A stretch of 7,203 nt of DNA from positions 1 through 7,203 of the forward strand of contig DFZJ01000034.1 of NCBI GenBank assembly GCA_002382045.1, read 5' to 3'. Position 1 is the stretch's first letter. Every line of letters starts with the position of its first letter. The DNA is from Syntrophaceae bacterium UBA4059 (lineage in GTDB: Bacteria; Desulfobacterota; Syntrophia; Syntrophales; Smithellaceae). Positions 1 through 6,401 of the stretch are shown here, piece after piece. The notes under the pieces were generated by a model. It was not told the origin of the DNA. It searched no databases and was given only the letters and a program-made list of their open reading frames with translations. Made by a program: the position numbers and the translations under genes.

Positions 1-2
1 GC

Positions 3-284
3 ATCCGCATTTTCGACACGTCGCTTTGCGGTATGAGCGCGACGCCTTACGGGGTCAGCAAACTGGACATTGGCTACTGGAATGTGCCGACGGAAGATAT
101 GGTTCACCTGTTTGAAGAAATGGGGGTCAAAACGGGCATTGATCTTACAGCGCTTCTGGACTGCGCGAAACTCGCGGAGCAAATGGCCGGAATTCCCCTG
201 CCCGGTCATCTTTTGAGGGCAGGCCGTGCTTCTCAGATTGCCGAAATACCGCAGCATCTGAAACACCAGAAAATCATCGACTGA
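3..284 (+). CDS. HMG-CoA lyase-like enzyme (DRE-TIM metallolyase family), C-terminal part only
   Basis: Partial gene: the reading frame is open from the left edge and ends at TGA 282-284, so only about 93 C-terminal residues are visible and the start lies outside. The stretch IRIFDTSLCG, then TPYG, then NVPTEDMVHLFEEMG and KTGIDL matches the last barrel strands and C-terminal helices of 3-hydroxy-3-methylglutaryl-CoA lyase, which cleaves HMG-CoA to acetyl-CoA and acetoacetate. NVPTED corresponds to the NVATED motif of known lyases. What is odd is the catalytic loop. Known lyases read GLGGCPYA there, with an active-site Cys, whereas this protein reads GMSATPYG, with Thr in the Cys position. 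The segment before NVPTED is also longer than usual. Family membership is fairly secure. The substrate is not, and another acyl-CoA or 2-oxoacid lyase/synthase of the same superfamily is possible. The gene converges on the DUF3141 gene 48 bases away. Confidence 0.8.
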   Translation: MRIFDTSLCGMSATPYGVSKLDIGYWNVPTEDMVHLFEEMGVKTGIDLTALLDCAKLAEQMAGIPLPGHLLRAGRASQIAEIPQHLKHQKIID

Positions 285-295
285 GAAATATTGTG

Positions 296-320
296 TCAGC
301 ATTAAATGGCTGAATTTTTT
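296..320 (+). terminator. Weak rho-independent terminator after the lyase gene
   Basis: A 5-bp inverted repeat, TCAGC (296-300) and GCTGA (309-313), with an 8-base loop, is followed by A and six T (315-320). It starts 12 bases after the lyase stop codon, which is where a terminator for that gene is expected. The stem is short, so termination may be weak. Read on the other strand the stem is not followed by a T run, so it should not terminate the converging DUF3141 gene. Confidence 0.45.
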
Positions 321-332
321 ATGATATGCCCT

Positions 333-2486
333 TTACAGTTGCAGTCCTTTTTTGATTTTTTCGAGCATCATTTTTTCGGCATCGTTGTATGCGCCATCCG
401 CCAGGAAGAGCCGGCGGGCGATGCTTAAGGCTTCCATGCGGTCGTCCTTGTCTTTGATCAGAACCGACAGGGCATTGATGGCTTTATCCTCATCAGCCTG
501 GAGGATAGCGGTCTGTTCCTGCATGATCTTTTTAAACTTTGCCGGACGCAGCTTGCTCAATACCTTGTGGGTTAAGGCGATCTCCGTGCCAATTTCATAA
601 TGCTTCCTTTTAATGCCCTGGTTGATTTTGGCCGTTGCCATATATATGCGAATAAGACCTTCCGCCACCCCTCCTTGTTCCATTGCCTCAAGACGTTTAT
701 CATGATCGGCGAGCACTTCCTGTGCCTCCTTGGACAATTCCGCCTCAACGGGCGGGAAGAGAAGTCTGAGCCAGTCACTGCCGTATATCTGCTTGAATAA
801 GCTTTCCTGATTGAGATCGCGGTAGTCGCGGTAAATATCCAGGATCCCGTCGATGTATGCGGCAAAGTCTTTTTCCATGGCCGTAAACAGGTTATCCGCC
901 GCCGCGGGCTTGCGGTTCTGCCTGGTGATGGAAGCGATGTTTTTCAGTGGGCGCATCAGGGGATTGATATCGGCAAACAGGTATCTCTGCGTGCGCAGCG
1001 GATGCAGATAACGGATGATCTCGGCGCCCAGTTCCGTGGCCCAGAGCTTTACCCAGGGACGCGCCACTAATTGATACAGGTTGTCGTTGGCTTCGGATAC
1101 TTTGGCCACCACGCTGAAATCCGTTTCATCAGCCGTTCCGTCATCATAAGCGGCGATGTCGGCAAAGGTGCGCGGCGCAAAATCCGTGGTAAATTTGCCG
1201 CTCTTGATATCGCCTTCGATGACCATCTCGTAGAGACCGGGCGGCAGAAAATCAATCATGTCAAAGTTGCGGATAATCTGATTGTGTTCCTTTTTGGCGA
1301 CGGAACCGGCAACGAAAATTCCCAGATGGCCGATGTCCTTGTGAACGATGTAAACAATGACCTGACCGTGCCTTTTGATGTCCTCCACGGAACTGTAAAC
1401 GCGGGGAATCCAGTTGAGCGCCTGCTGGGCCGGGGTAATATTATCGCCCATCGACGCGAAGACCAGAATCGGGCTGTCAATGTTTTTCAGGCTGAGCTTT
1501 TGTCCTTCGCGCAGTTCCAGTTCGCCCCGCTCCAGTTTGTTGCCGACAAACAGGTTGCGGACGATATAGTGGATTTCTTCGGTGTTCATCATGAAGAAGC
1601 CGCCCCACCATTTTTCAAAGTTAAGATAGCGTTCTTCCTCCGTGTCCAGCTGCGAATAAACATTATACTGCTTGGTCCAGAAGGTATTGGCCGGGTTTAA
1701 AAGTTCCATGTTCAGAACCAGGTTGGCGCCGTCAAAAACGCCGTTGCCCAGATCACTTAACAGGGAATTGACCCACACGCCGCCCAGGAGGCCTCCCTTA
1801 TAGCGCATGGGATTGACGCCTGAAACACCGCTCCAGTAAGACAGAGGCGCGCCGTTGAGCACCAGGGGCCCCCCGATGCCGGGCCTGTCCGCGTAGGCCA
1901 GCGCCGCCGCCCAGCCCGCCTGACAGTTGCCCATGACGGCCGGCGCGTCGGCGTAGGGATGAAGTTCGACAACCTTCTCGATGAATATTTCTATGGCTTC
2001 GATGACATCCGGGAGGGTCTGGCCGGGAATGGGATCGGTGTAAAACAGGATAAAATAAACCGGATGGCCATGCTCCAGGGCCATGCCGATTTCCGAATCG
2101 CGCTTGGAACCGCCGATGCCCGGGCCGTGCCCGGCGCGGGGATCAATGATCACAATCGGCCTTTTGGGCCTTTCCGGACGGTCCTTCGTTTTTTGGCGGC
2201 GTTCTCCATGGCCGGGCGCTGCATCTTTTTTTCGGCGGTCGGAAATTCTGACCAGGGCATAATTGGCGGGATGCTTGAAATTCTTGGCATTGAGGATCAT
2301 CTCATAGTTAAACGTCAGCACCGGCGGCTGGCCGCTGCGGATATGTTTGATGTAGTTGTTGCCTCTTTTGCGGAGAATATCCGTAAAAATGATGGATCGC
2401 TGCACGGAATCAACCAGATATTCGCTCAGTTGTTTTTGCCAGTCTGACCACACCTGAACCTGCTTTTTATCAGGCTGTATATCCAT
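333..2486 (-). CDS. DUF3141 family protein, PHA-synthase-like alpha/beta-hydrolase with TerB-like tail
   Basis: 717 residues, complete. The start ATG at 2486 has a strong AAGGAG 7 nt upstream. Residues about 105-425 form an alpha/beta-hydrolase domain: RPIVIIDPRAGHG (109-121) is an early strand and loop, GNCQAG (186-191) the nucleophile elbow with Cys188, SMGD (345-348) the acid with Asp348, and DIGHLG (384-389) the His387. This Cys-Asp-His arrangement resembles class I/III polyhydroxyalkanoate synthases (box G-x-C-x-G-G, here G-x-C-x-A-G) and fits the DUF3141 family as I know it. Residues 1-60 and about 480-640 are mostly helical and charged. The last 50 residues, ending LADGAYNDAEKMMLEKIKKGL, resemble the acidic helix pair of TerB/DjlA-type domains. 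No signal peptide or membrane span is seen, so it is probably cytosolic. Role: possibly acyl-CoA, hydroxyacyl or polyester chemistry. Polymerase activity is not shown, since the N-terminal PhaC domain is not recognisable. It is probably a single-gene unit with its own promoter. Confidence 0.85.
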   Translation of the reverse strand: MDIQPDKKQVQVWSDWQKQLSEYLVDSVQRSIIFTDILRKRGNNYIKHIRSGQPPVLTFNYEMILNAKNFKHPANYALVRISDRRKKDAAPGHGERRQKTKDRPERPKRPIVIIDPRAGHGPGIGGSKRDSEIGMALEHGHPVYFILFYTDPIPGQTLPDVIEAIEIFIEKVVELHPYADAPAVMGNCQAGWAAALAYADRPGIGGPLVLNGAPLSYWSGVSGVNPMRYKGGLLGGVWVNSLLSDLGNGVFDGANLVLNMELLNPANTFWTKQYNVYSQLDTEEERYLNFEKWWGGFFMMNTEEIHYIVRNLFVGNKLERGELELREGQKLSLKNIDSPILVFASMGDNITPAQQALNWIPRVYSSVEDIKRHGQVIVYIVHKDIGHLGIFVAGSVAKKEHNQIIRNFDMIDFLPPGLYEMVIEGDIKSGKFTTDFAPRTFADIAAYDDGTADETDFSVVAKVSEANDNLYQLVARPWVKLWATELGAEIIRYLHPLRTQRYLFADINPLMRPLKNIASITRQNRKPAAADNLFTAMEKDFAAYIDGILDIYRDYRDLNQESLFKQIYGSDWLRLLFPPVEAELSKEAQEVLADHDKRLEAMEQGGVAEGLIRIYMATAKINQGIKRKHYEIGTEIALTHKVLSKLRPAKFKKIMQEQTAILQADEDKAINALSVLIKDKDDRMEALSIARRLFLADGAYNDAEKMMLEKIKKGLQL

Positions 2487-2493
2487 AAATATT

Positions 2494-2499
2494 CTCCTT
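2494..2499 (-). promoter_or_regulatory. Shine-Dalgarno of the DUF3141 gene
   Basis: AAGGAG on the - strand, 7 nt before the ATG at 2486-2484. It confirms this ATG as the start. Confidence 0.8.
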
Positions 2500-2506
2500 A
2501 TAGGTT

Positions 2507-2526
2507 AATTCATTACGAATTCATTA
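2507..2526. repeat. 9-bp direct repeat with 11-bp period at the DUF3141 transcription start region
   Basis: TAATGAATT on the - strand occurs twice (2526-2518 and 2515-2507), separated by 2 bp, which is one helical turn from start to start. It lies between the -10 hexamer and the ribosome binding site, over the expected transcription start. It could be an operator half-site pair, but it is AT-rich and could also be chance. Confidence 0.35.
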
Positions 2527-2532
2527 TCGACA

Positions 2533-2562
2533 ATTATACAAATACACTAACGACGCGTTCAA
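2533..2562 (-). promoter_or_regulatory. Predicted sigma70-type promoter of the DUF3141 gene
   Basis: On the - strand, TTGAAC (2562-2557) and TATAAT (2538-2533) are separated by 18 bp. The -10 is a perfect consensus and the -35 matches 4 of 6. Transcription would begin near 2526, leaving a leader of about 40 nt. It lies downstream of the HD-GYP gene and its repeat array, which suggests that the DUF3141 gene can be transcribed separately from the signalling genes. Confidence 0.55.
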
Positions 2563-2582
2563 TCTTTGTCAAGGCATTAAAG

Positions 2583-2596
2583 ATGGACGTGTCCAT
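2583..2596. repeat. Short palindrome ATGGAC-2-GTCCAT
   Basis: Perfect 6-bp arms with a 2-bp spacer, lying between the GATT repeat array and the promoter of the DUF3141 gene. The spacer is too small for a comfortable RNA hairpin loop, and only a short CTTTAAT follows on the - strand, so a binding site for a dimeric regulator is more plausible than a terminator. It is 20 bp upstream of the -35 hexamer. The function is unknown. Confidence 0.35.
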
Positions 2597-2604
2597 GATG
2601 TCTT

Positions 2605-2660
2605 CATCCCAGCAATCTTGTTTCTAATCTCTGTAATCGTTGCTTCCAATCGTTGTAATC
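2605..2660 (-). repeat. GATTACAG-type array, three units, after the HD-GYP gene
   Basis: Three copies of a degenerate 13-mer on the - strand: GATTACAACGATT (2660-2648), GATTACAGAGATT (2638-2626) and GATTGCTGGGATG (2617-2605), with linkers of 9 and 8 nt. The first copy shares its GA with the TGA stop codon (2661-2659) of the HD-GYP gene. The unit size and the 13+9+13+8+13 layout are the same as in the array at 6346-6401. The rest of this 172-nt gap holds the short palindrome and the DUF3141 promoter. Confidence 0.7.
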
Positions 2661-4050
2661 ATTCAAAAATGAATCGCTTTTCTTCAAACAATTTAAGACA
2701 GCTATCCACGACATCCTCGTCATAAAGAATGCCCCTGTTCTTAATGATTTCACCCAGTGCCTGCTCAACGCCGAGGGCCGCACGGTAAGGACGGTGGGAC
2801 ACCATGGCCTCTACCACATCAGCGACCGTTAATATTTTCGATTCCAGGAGAATATCCTCTCCTTTTAAGCCATTAGGATAACCGGATCCGTCCATCCGTT
2901 CGTGATGTTCATGTACGATCCGGGCGATCGGCCAGGGGAAGTCGATATCTTTCAAAATGTCATACCCGGCCTGGGCATGTGTTTTAACGATTTCGAATTC
3001 TATATAGGTCAGTTTAGTCGGCTTGGTGAGAATTTCAGAAGGAATGGATATTTTCCCCAGATCATGAATGGTGCTGGCCATACGCAGACCGGTGAGACGG
3101 CTTTCCTCCAAATTCATCTCCAGGGCAATCGCATACGCAAGATCGGCCACCCGCCTCTGATGACCTGCCGTGTAAGGATCCCTTAATTCCACGGTTACGG
3201 CCATGGCATGAATGGTTGCCTCCAGTGATTGCCGCAGCTGATCCAGGCTTTTCTGACGGTCCTTCTCCATTTGTTTAAGCTCTGTGATATCGCGCACGAT
3301 CCCTCTGAACCCGATTATTGTTTTACCGTCAGCATCCTTAAGCAGCGTGAAAGATGACTGGATAACCTTTTTGTTTCCATTCTTTTGGATAATTTCATAA
3401 TCGAATAACCGGCCCGGCTCTCCCGTGCGGTAAACCTGGTTATGCGCCTGATACAATTTTCTTGCCGTTTGTTTATCCGTATAGGCCCGGCTGTTCATCC
3501 CCATCAGTTCCTCTCGGGGATAACCCCATATCCGGCATAAGGCATTATTGAAAAAAGTAAAGTTGCCGGCAATATCCACCTCGTAATATCCGTCTCCGAT
3601 GCTTTCCAGAATGGTCCTGTATTTTTCCTCGCTCTGGCGCAGGGACTCTTCGTCCTTTTTTTGCCGGAGGCGCATTTCCTTCTCCTGCAGATCGCGCTTT
3701 ACCGCCAGGCCAAGACGCGTCAGATTGCCCTTCATGATATAGTCCGACGCCCCGCGGTGAATGCAATCCATGGCCATTTCCTCGCCGATGGCGCCGGATA
3801 CAACAATGATGGGAATGTCGAGGTTCATTTTCTTCACGATGGCGATGGCGTCGATACCGCTGAAACCCGGCAAATGAAAATCGCACAGAATGATATCCCA
3901 GGGCTGACGCGACAGGGCCAGGGTCAAGTCTTCCGACGTTTGCACCCGTTCAGCTGTCGGTTCGTAGCCGTTTTTCCTCAGCGTCCGGATCAGGAGCAGA
4001 GCATCATCTTCCGAATCTTCAACCATCAGTACTCTCAGGGGGGTCAACAT
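2659..4050 (-). CDS. REC-PAS-HD-GYP response regulator, predicted cyclic-di-GMP phosphodiesterase
   Basis: 463 residues. The receiver domain (about 5-125) has acidic residues E11/D12, phospho-acceptor Asp57 in LCDFHLPG, Ser85 and Lys107. A PAS domain follows (about 138-258, SEEKYRTILESIGDG through FRGIVRDITELKQ), then a helical linker and an HD-GYP domain (about 275-460). The HD-GYP hallmarks are all present: H297 in YTAGHQRRV, H329-D330 in HDLGKI, H358, HEHHERMDGSGYP (380-392) and D411 in VADVVEAM, so an active metal-dependent enzyme hydrolysing cyclic di-GMP is expected. The start ATG at 4050 overlaps the end of the upstream kinase gene and has an SD 5 nt away, implying translational coupling. 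Asp57 is the likely target of that kinase (inferred from adjacency). There is no membrane segment. The REC plus HD-GYP pairing is common (RpfG type), while the PAS between them adds a second sensory input. Confidence 0.93.
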   Translation of the reverse strand: MLTPLRVLMVEDSEDDALLLIRTLRKNGYEPTAERVQTSEDLTLALSRQPWDIILCDFHLPGFSGIDAIAIVKKMNLDIPIIVVSGAIGEEMAMDCIHRGASDYIMKGNLTRLGLAVKRDLQEKEMRLRQKKDEESLRQSEEKYRTILESIGDGYYEVDIAGNFTFFNNALCRIWGYPREELMGMNSRAYTDKQTARKLYQAHNQVYRTGEPGRLFDYEIIQKNGNKKVIQSSFTLLKDADGKTIIGFRGIVRDITELKQMEKDRQKSLDQLRQSLEATIHAMAVTVELRDPYTAGHQRRVADLAYAIALEMNLEESRLTGLRMASTIHDLGKISIPSEILTKPTKLTYIEFEIVKTHAQAGYDILKDIDFPWPIARIVHEHHERMDGSGYPNGLKGEDILLESKILTVADVVEAMVSHRPYRAALGVEQALGEIIKNRGILYDEDVVDSCLKLFEEKRFIFE

Positions 4051-4061
4051 AGTAACTCCTT
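4044..4061 (-). promoter_or_regulatory. Overlapping stop/start and internal SD between the kinase and HD-GYP genes
   Basis: The kinase stop TGA (4046-4044) lies inside the HD-GYP gene, whose ATG is at 4050-4048, a 7-nt overlap in a different frame. AAGGAG at 4061-4056, within the last kinase codons, is 5 nt from that ATG. This geometry favours translational coupling and roughly matched production of the two proteins. Confidence 0.8.
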
Positions 4062-6296
4062 TCCCTCTAAAGTGAAGTAGAAAGCGGCGCCTTTCCCCGG
4101 TTCGCCTTCAGCCCATATCCGCCCGCCGTGGCGGTGAATAATTCGCTGGACGGTGGCGAGTCCGATCCCCGTTCCCGGAAATTCTTCCATCCGGTGCAGG
4201 CGCTGAAAGGCGTCGAATATCTTGCCGACATATTCCATGTTGAATCCGGCGCCGTTATCCCGGACAAAAAAAACCGTTTCTCCATTTTGAACATCAGCGC
4301 CGAATTCAATATGCGGATGTTCGCTTTTACTGGTAAATTTCCAGGCATTATCCAGCAGGTTGGTCATGGCGACGCCCAGCAGGCGTTGATCCGCCTTGAT
4401 AACGATGCCGTCTTGAATATCAAGCACCAGATCTTTCAGCATATTTCTTTGCTGAATTTCTCCGGCGATTTCGCGAACCATGGCGCTTAAATCGAAGTCC
4501 TGACGGTAAAAATCGGATTTCAGCACTCGCGACAGGCTGAGTAAATCGTCGATCAACCGGTTCATGTTCTCAGTTGCCCGCCGGATTCTTTCCAGATAAT
4601 TTTTTGCTTCATCATCGAGCTTGTCTCCGTAATCCTCCATCAAGGCTTCACTGAACCCGTCGATGCTTCGAAGCGGCGCCCTTAAGTCATGGGAGACGGA
4701 ATAACTGAAGGCCGCCAGCTCTTTGTTGACGGCTTCCAGAGACCGGTTGGCGGATGTAATATCTCTGGCACTTGTATTCAGGTCATCCACCAGATTTAAA
4801 AGCGCTGTCTGGGTGTTGCTCAGTTCCTGGGTTCGCTCTGCCACCCGTTGTTCCAGCTCCGCGTTGAGCTGCAGGATGGTGTCACGATAACGCTTCTGCT
4901 CGGTAATATCCTGAACGATGACGATCAATTTTGTGACCCTTTCGTCTTCCTTAAGGAATGATGCCGTAAACCAGGCAGGAAAAGTCTCCCCGTTTTTCCT
5001 CTTTAAGATCGTTTCAAAACGGGCAAGATTTTTTTTCTGCAAAAGGGTTTCCTGAAAAATGCCGGCGCTGCGGAGGTATCCCTCCTGGTCGGGGTAAAAC
5101 ATGAGGGCGTTTTTTTTCAGAACTTCTTCTTTTGTGTATCCAAACATATTGACGGCAGCTTCATTTAAATATTCAATGACCCGTTCCGGATATTTGACGA
5201 CGAATATCGCATCGGCCAGCGCATTGTTCAGGATTTCCAGGTAGGCGTTGCTCTTCTTCAGAGCTTCTTCCGTTTTCTTGCGCGCGGTGATGTCATTGAT
5301 GCTGGACAAAACGTATTCTTCATTGTTGATGACGATAATCTCCGCCGAAAAAAGTCCTGTGATCTTCTCTCCCGATTTTATCTGGAACTGAAACTCCCGA
5401 TCACGGACGGTGCGCTTGTTTAATAACTCTTCAACAAGCAGTTTGCGGTCTTCATCTCTCTCCCATAAATGTAAATCCGTAACGGGTTTTCCTATGACAT
5501 CCGTATGCTGGTAACCCAGCATATTCAAGAAGCCGGTATTGGCTTCAATAACCACGCCGTCTTGCAAACGGGTCAGATTGATAGCATTCGCGGAGGAATA
5601 AAATGCCCGGGAATATTTTTCTTCCTGTGTCGTGACCTCTTGGAGCAGCCGCTTATTGAACATCAAAGCCAGGGCAAAAGTCAGCAAAATAAAAAGGATC
5701 TGGTAAATGATTACGGCCAGCGCATCAGACGAGCCGGGTTGAAAAAAATCGATCCGGTATTGCCCGTTGACAAAAACTCCGACCATTCGGAAAATACTGG
5801 CCAGACAGAAAAAAACAAAAACCATACCAACATGGCGTGTTAATGTCCGCATGTTGGCGGGCACGCGATAAAGCATCAGCCAGGCGCACTGAAAACAGAG
5901 GATCAGCAAACCAGTCGAGAAATTGTAAATTCTTGCGTTCAGATCGGACTGCACATAGGTGAAATAAACATGGACAAAGGTCACCAAAACCAGAATGACG
6001 TAATTATGAATCTGAGAACTCTTTTTGCCGACGAACGCTAAAAGCCCCATATACCCCAGCAGCGTTCCGATCAGGATCAAATCGGTGGGCAGGACCATGG
6101 ACGCCCAGTCCGGAATATACCCCCGTAACATAATCAAAATAACCGAAATCGTCTGGCACAGGAAAGTAAAAATCCAGTACGTCATTCCCGTAAAACGCAC
6201 ACGGTTCTGCCGCCACAAAAGGATGACAACGTACAGGCAGACGATATTAATCAGCAGATCGCTGAAAATAATGCTTCGCATGTCCAGCAGCATCAT
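4044..6296 (-). CDS. Membrane PAS-PAS sensor histidine kinase
   Basis: 750 residues from ATG 6296. The N-terminal part has about seven hydrophobic helices (roughly 7-28, 39-57, 66-89, 98-115, 124-143, 156-177, 192-213), so it is a polytopic membrane sensor of unassigned type. Two PAS domains follow (about 225-340 and 350-468), each ending in a typical DIT motif, then a coiled-coil linker with LEQRVAERTQEL. The kinase core is complete: H-box SHDLRAPLR with His536, N-box NLLDN around N646-N650, G1 DNGAGF at 680-685, the F-box region, and G2 GTGIGLA at 708-714. It resembles the phytochrome-like HisKA/HATPase class. It has no receiver of its own, so it must pass phosphate to another protein. The coupled REC-PAS-HD-GYP is the obvious partner, with the regulator at 6400-7113 as a second. 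A longer reading from ATG 6365 is possible, but it lacks an SD and would translate repeat DNA. Confidence 0.92.
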   Translation of the reverse strand: MMLLDMRSIIFSDLLINIVCLYVVILLWRQNRVRFTGMTYWIFTFLCQTISVILIMLRGYIPDWASMVLPTDLILIGTLLGYMGLLAFVGKKSSQIHNYVILVLVTFVHVYFTYVQSDLNARIYNFSTGLLILCFQCAWLMLYRVPANMRTLTRHVGMVFVFFCLASIFRMVGVFVNGQYRIDFFQPGSSDALAVIIYQILFILLTFALALMFNKRLLQEVTTQEEKYSRAFYSSANAINLTRLQDGVVIEANTGFLNMLGYQHTDVIGKPVTDLHLWERDEDRKLLVEELLNKRTVRDREFQFQIKSGEKITGLFSAEIIVINNEEYVLSSINDITARKKTEEALKKSNAYLEILNNALADAIFVVKYPERVIEYLNEAAVNMFGYTKEEVLKKNALMFYPDQEGYLRSAGIFQETLLQKKNLARFETILKRKNGETFPAWFTASFLKEDERVTKLIVIVQDITEQKRYRDTILQLNAELEQRVAERTQELSNTQTALLNLVDDLNTSARDITSANRSLEAVNKELAAFSYSVSHDLRAPLRSIDGFSEALMEDYGDKLDDEAKNYLERIRRATENMNRLIDDLLSLSRVLKSDFYRQDFDLSAMVREIAGEIQQRNMLKDLVLDIQDGIVIKADQRLLGVAMTNLLDNAWKFTSKSEHPHIEFGADVQNGETVFFVRDNGAGFNMEYVGKIFDAFQRLHRMEEFPGTGIGLATVQRIIHRHGGRIWAEGEPGKGAAFYFTLEGKELLC

Positions 6297-6300
6297 AAAA

Positions 6301-6306
6301 CTCCTT
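6301..6306 (-). promoter_or_regulatory. Shine-Dalgarno that sets the kinase start
   Basis: AAGGAG on the - strand is followed by TTTT and two consecutive ATG codons (6296-6294 and 6293-6291), giving spacings of 4 and 7 nt. Either Met could be first. The upstream in-frame ATG at 6365 has no such sequence before it. The SD touches the base of the inverted repeat at 6307-6401. Confidence 0.75.
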
Positions 6307-6401
6307 GATGACAGCGATTTTAAAAGTCGATTAAAACGATTAAGGCATCCATGCAATTCTGCCATTAATCAAAGTAATCCCGTCCTTCAATCACTGTAAT
6401 C
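6307..6401. repeat. 95-nt imperfect inverted repeat filling the regulator-kinase gap
   Basis: Outer arms GATGACAGCGATT (6307-6319) and AATCACTGTAATC (6389-6401) pair at 12 of 13 positions, counting one G-T pair. Symmetrically placed inside are GATTA (6329-6333) with TAATC (6375-6379), GATTAA (6338-6343) with TTAATC (6365-6370), and GGCA (6344-6347) with TGCC (6360-6363) around a one-base bulge. The 9-nt and 4-nt internal loops are equal in length on both sides. The structure runs from the regulator stop codon to the first base before the kinase SD. Confidence 0.65.
6346..6401 (-). repeat. GATTACAG-type array, three units, after the response regulator gene
   Basis: Three copies on the - strand: GATTACAGTGATT (6401-6389), GATTACTTTGATT (6379-6367) and the weaker AATTGCATGGATG (6358-6346), with 9- and 8-nt linkers exactly as in the array at 2605-2660. 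The first copy overlaps the regulator stop TGA (6402-6400). This array forms one side and the loop of the 95-nt inverted repeat. Confidence 0.65.

Noticed and set aside
1071..1700. A 209-codon open frame on the + strand
   Set aside because: It lies entirely opposite the DUF3141 gene, has no recognisable domain, and mirrors the codon pattern of the well-supported gene.
1959..2447. A 162-codon open frame on the + strand
   Set aside because: It is antisense to the N-terminal part of the DUF3141 gene, with no protein-family signal.
2533..2572. TTGACA at 2572-2567 as the -35 of the DUF3141 promoter
   Set aside because: It is a perfect hexamer, but the spacing to TATAAT is 28 bp, too far. TTGAAC at 2562-2557 gives 18 bp.
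6297..6365. N-terminal extension of the kinase from ATG 6365
   Set aside because: No Shine-Dalgarno precedes it and the added residues are translated from the inverted repeat. The ATG pair at 6296/6293 has AAGGAG at good spacing and leads directly into the first membrane helix.
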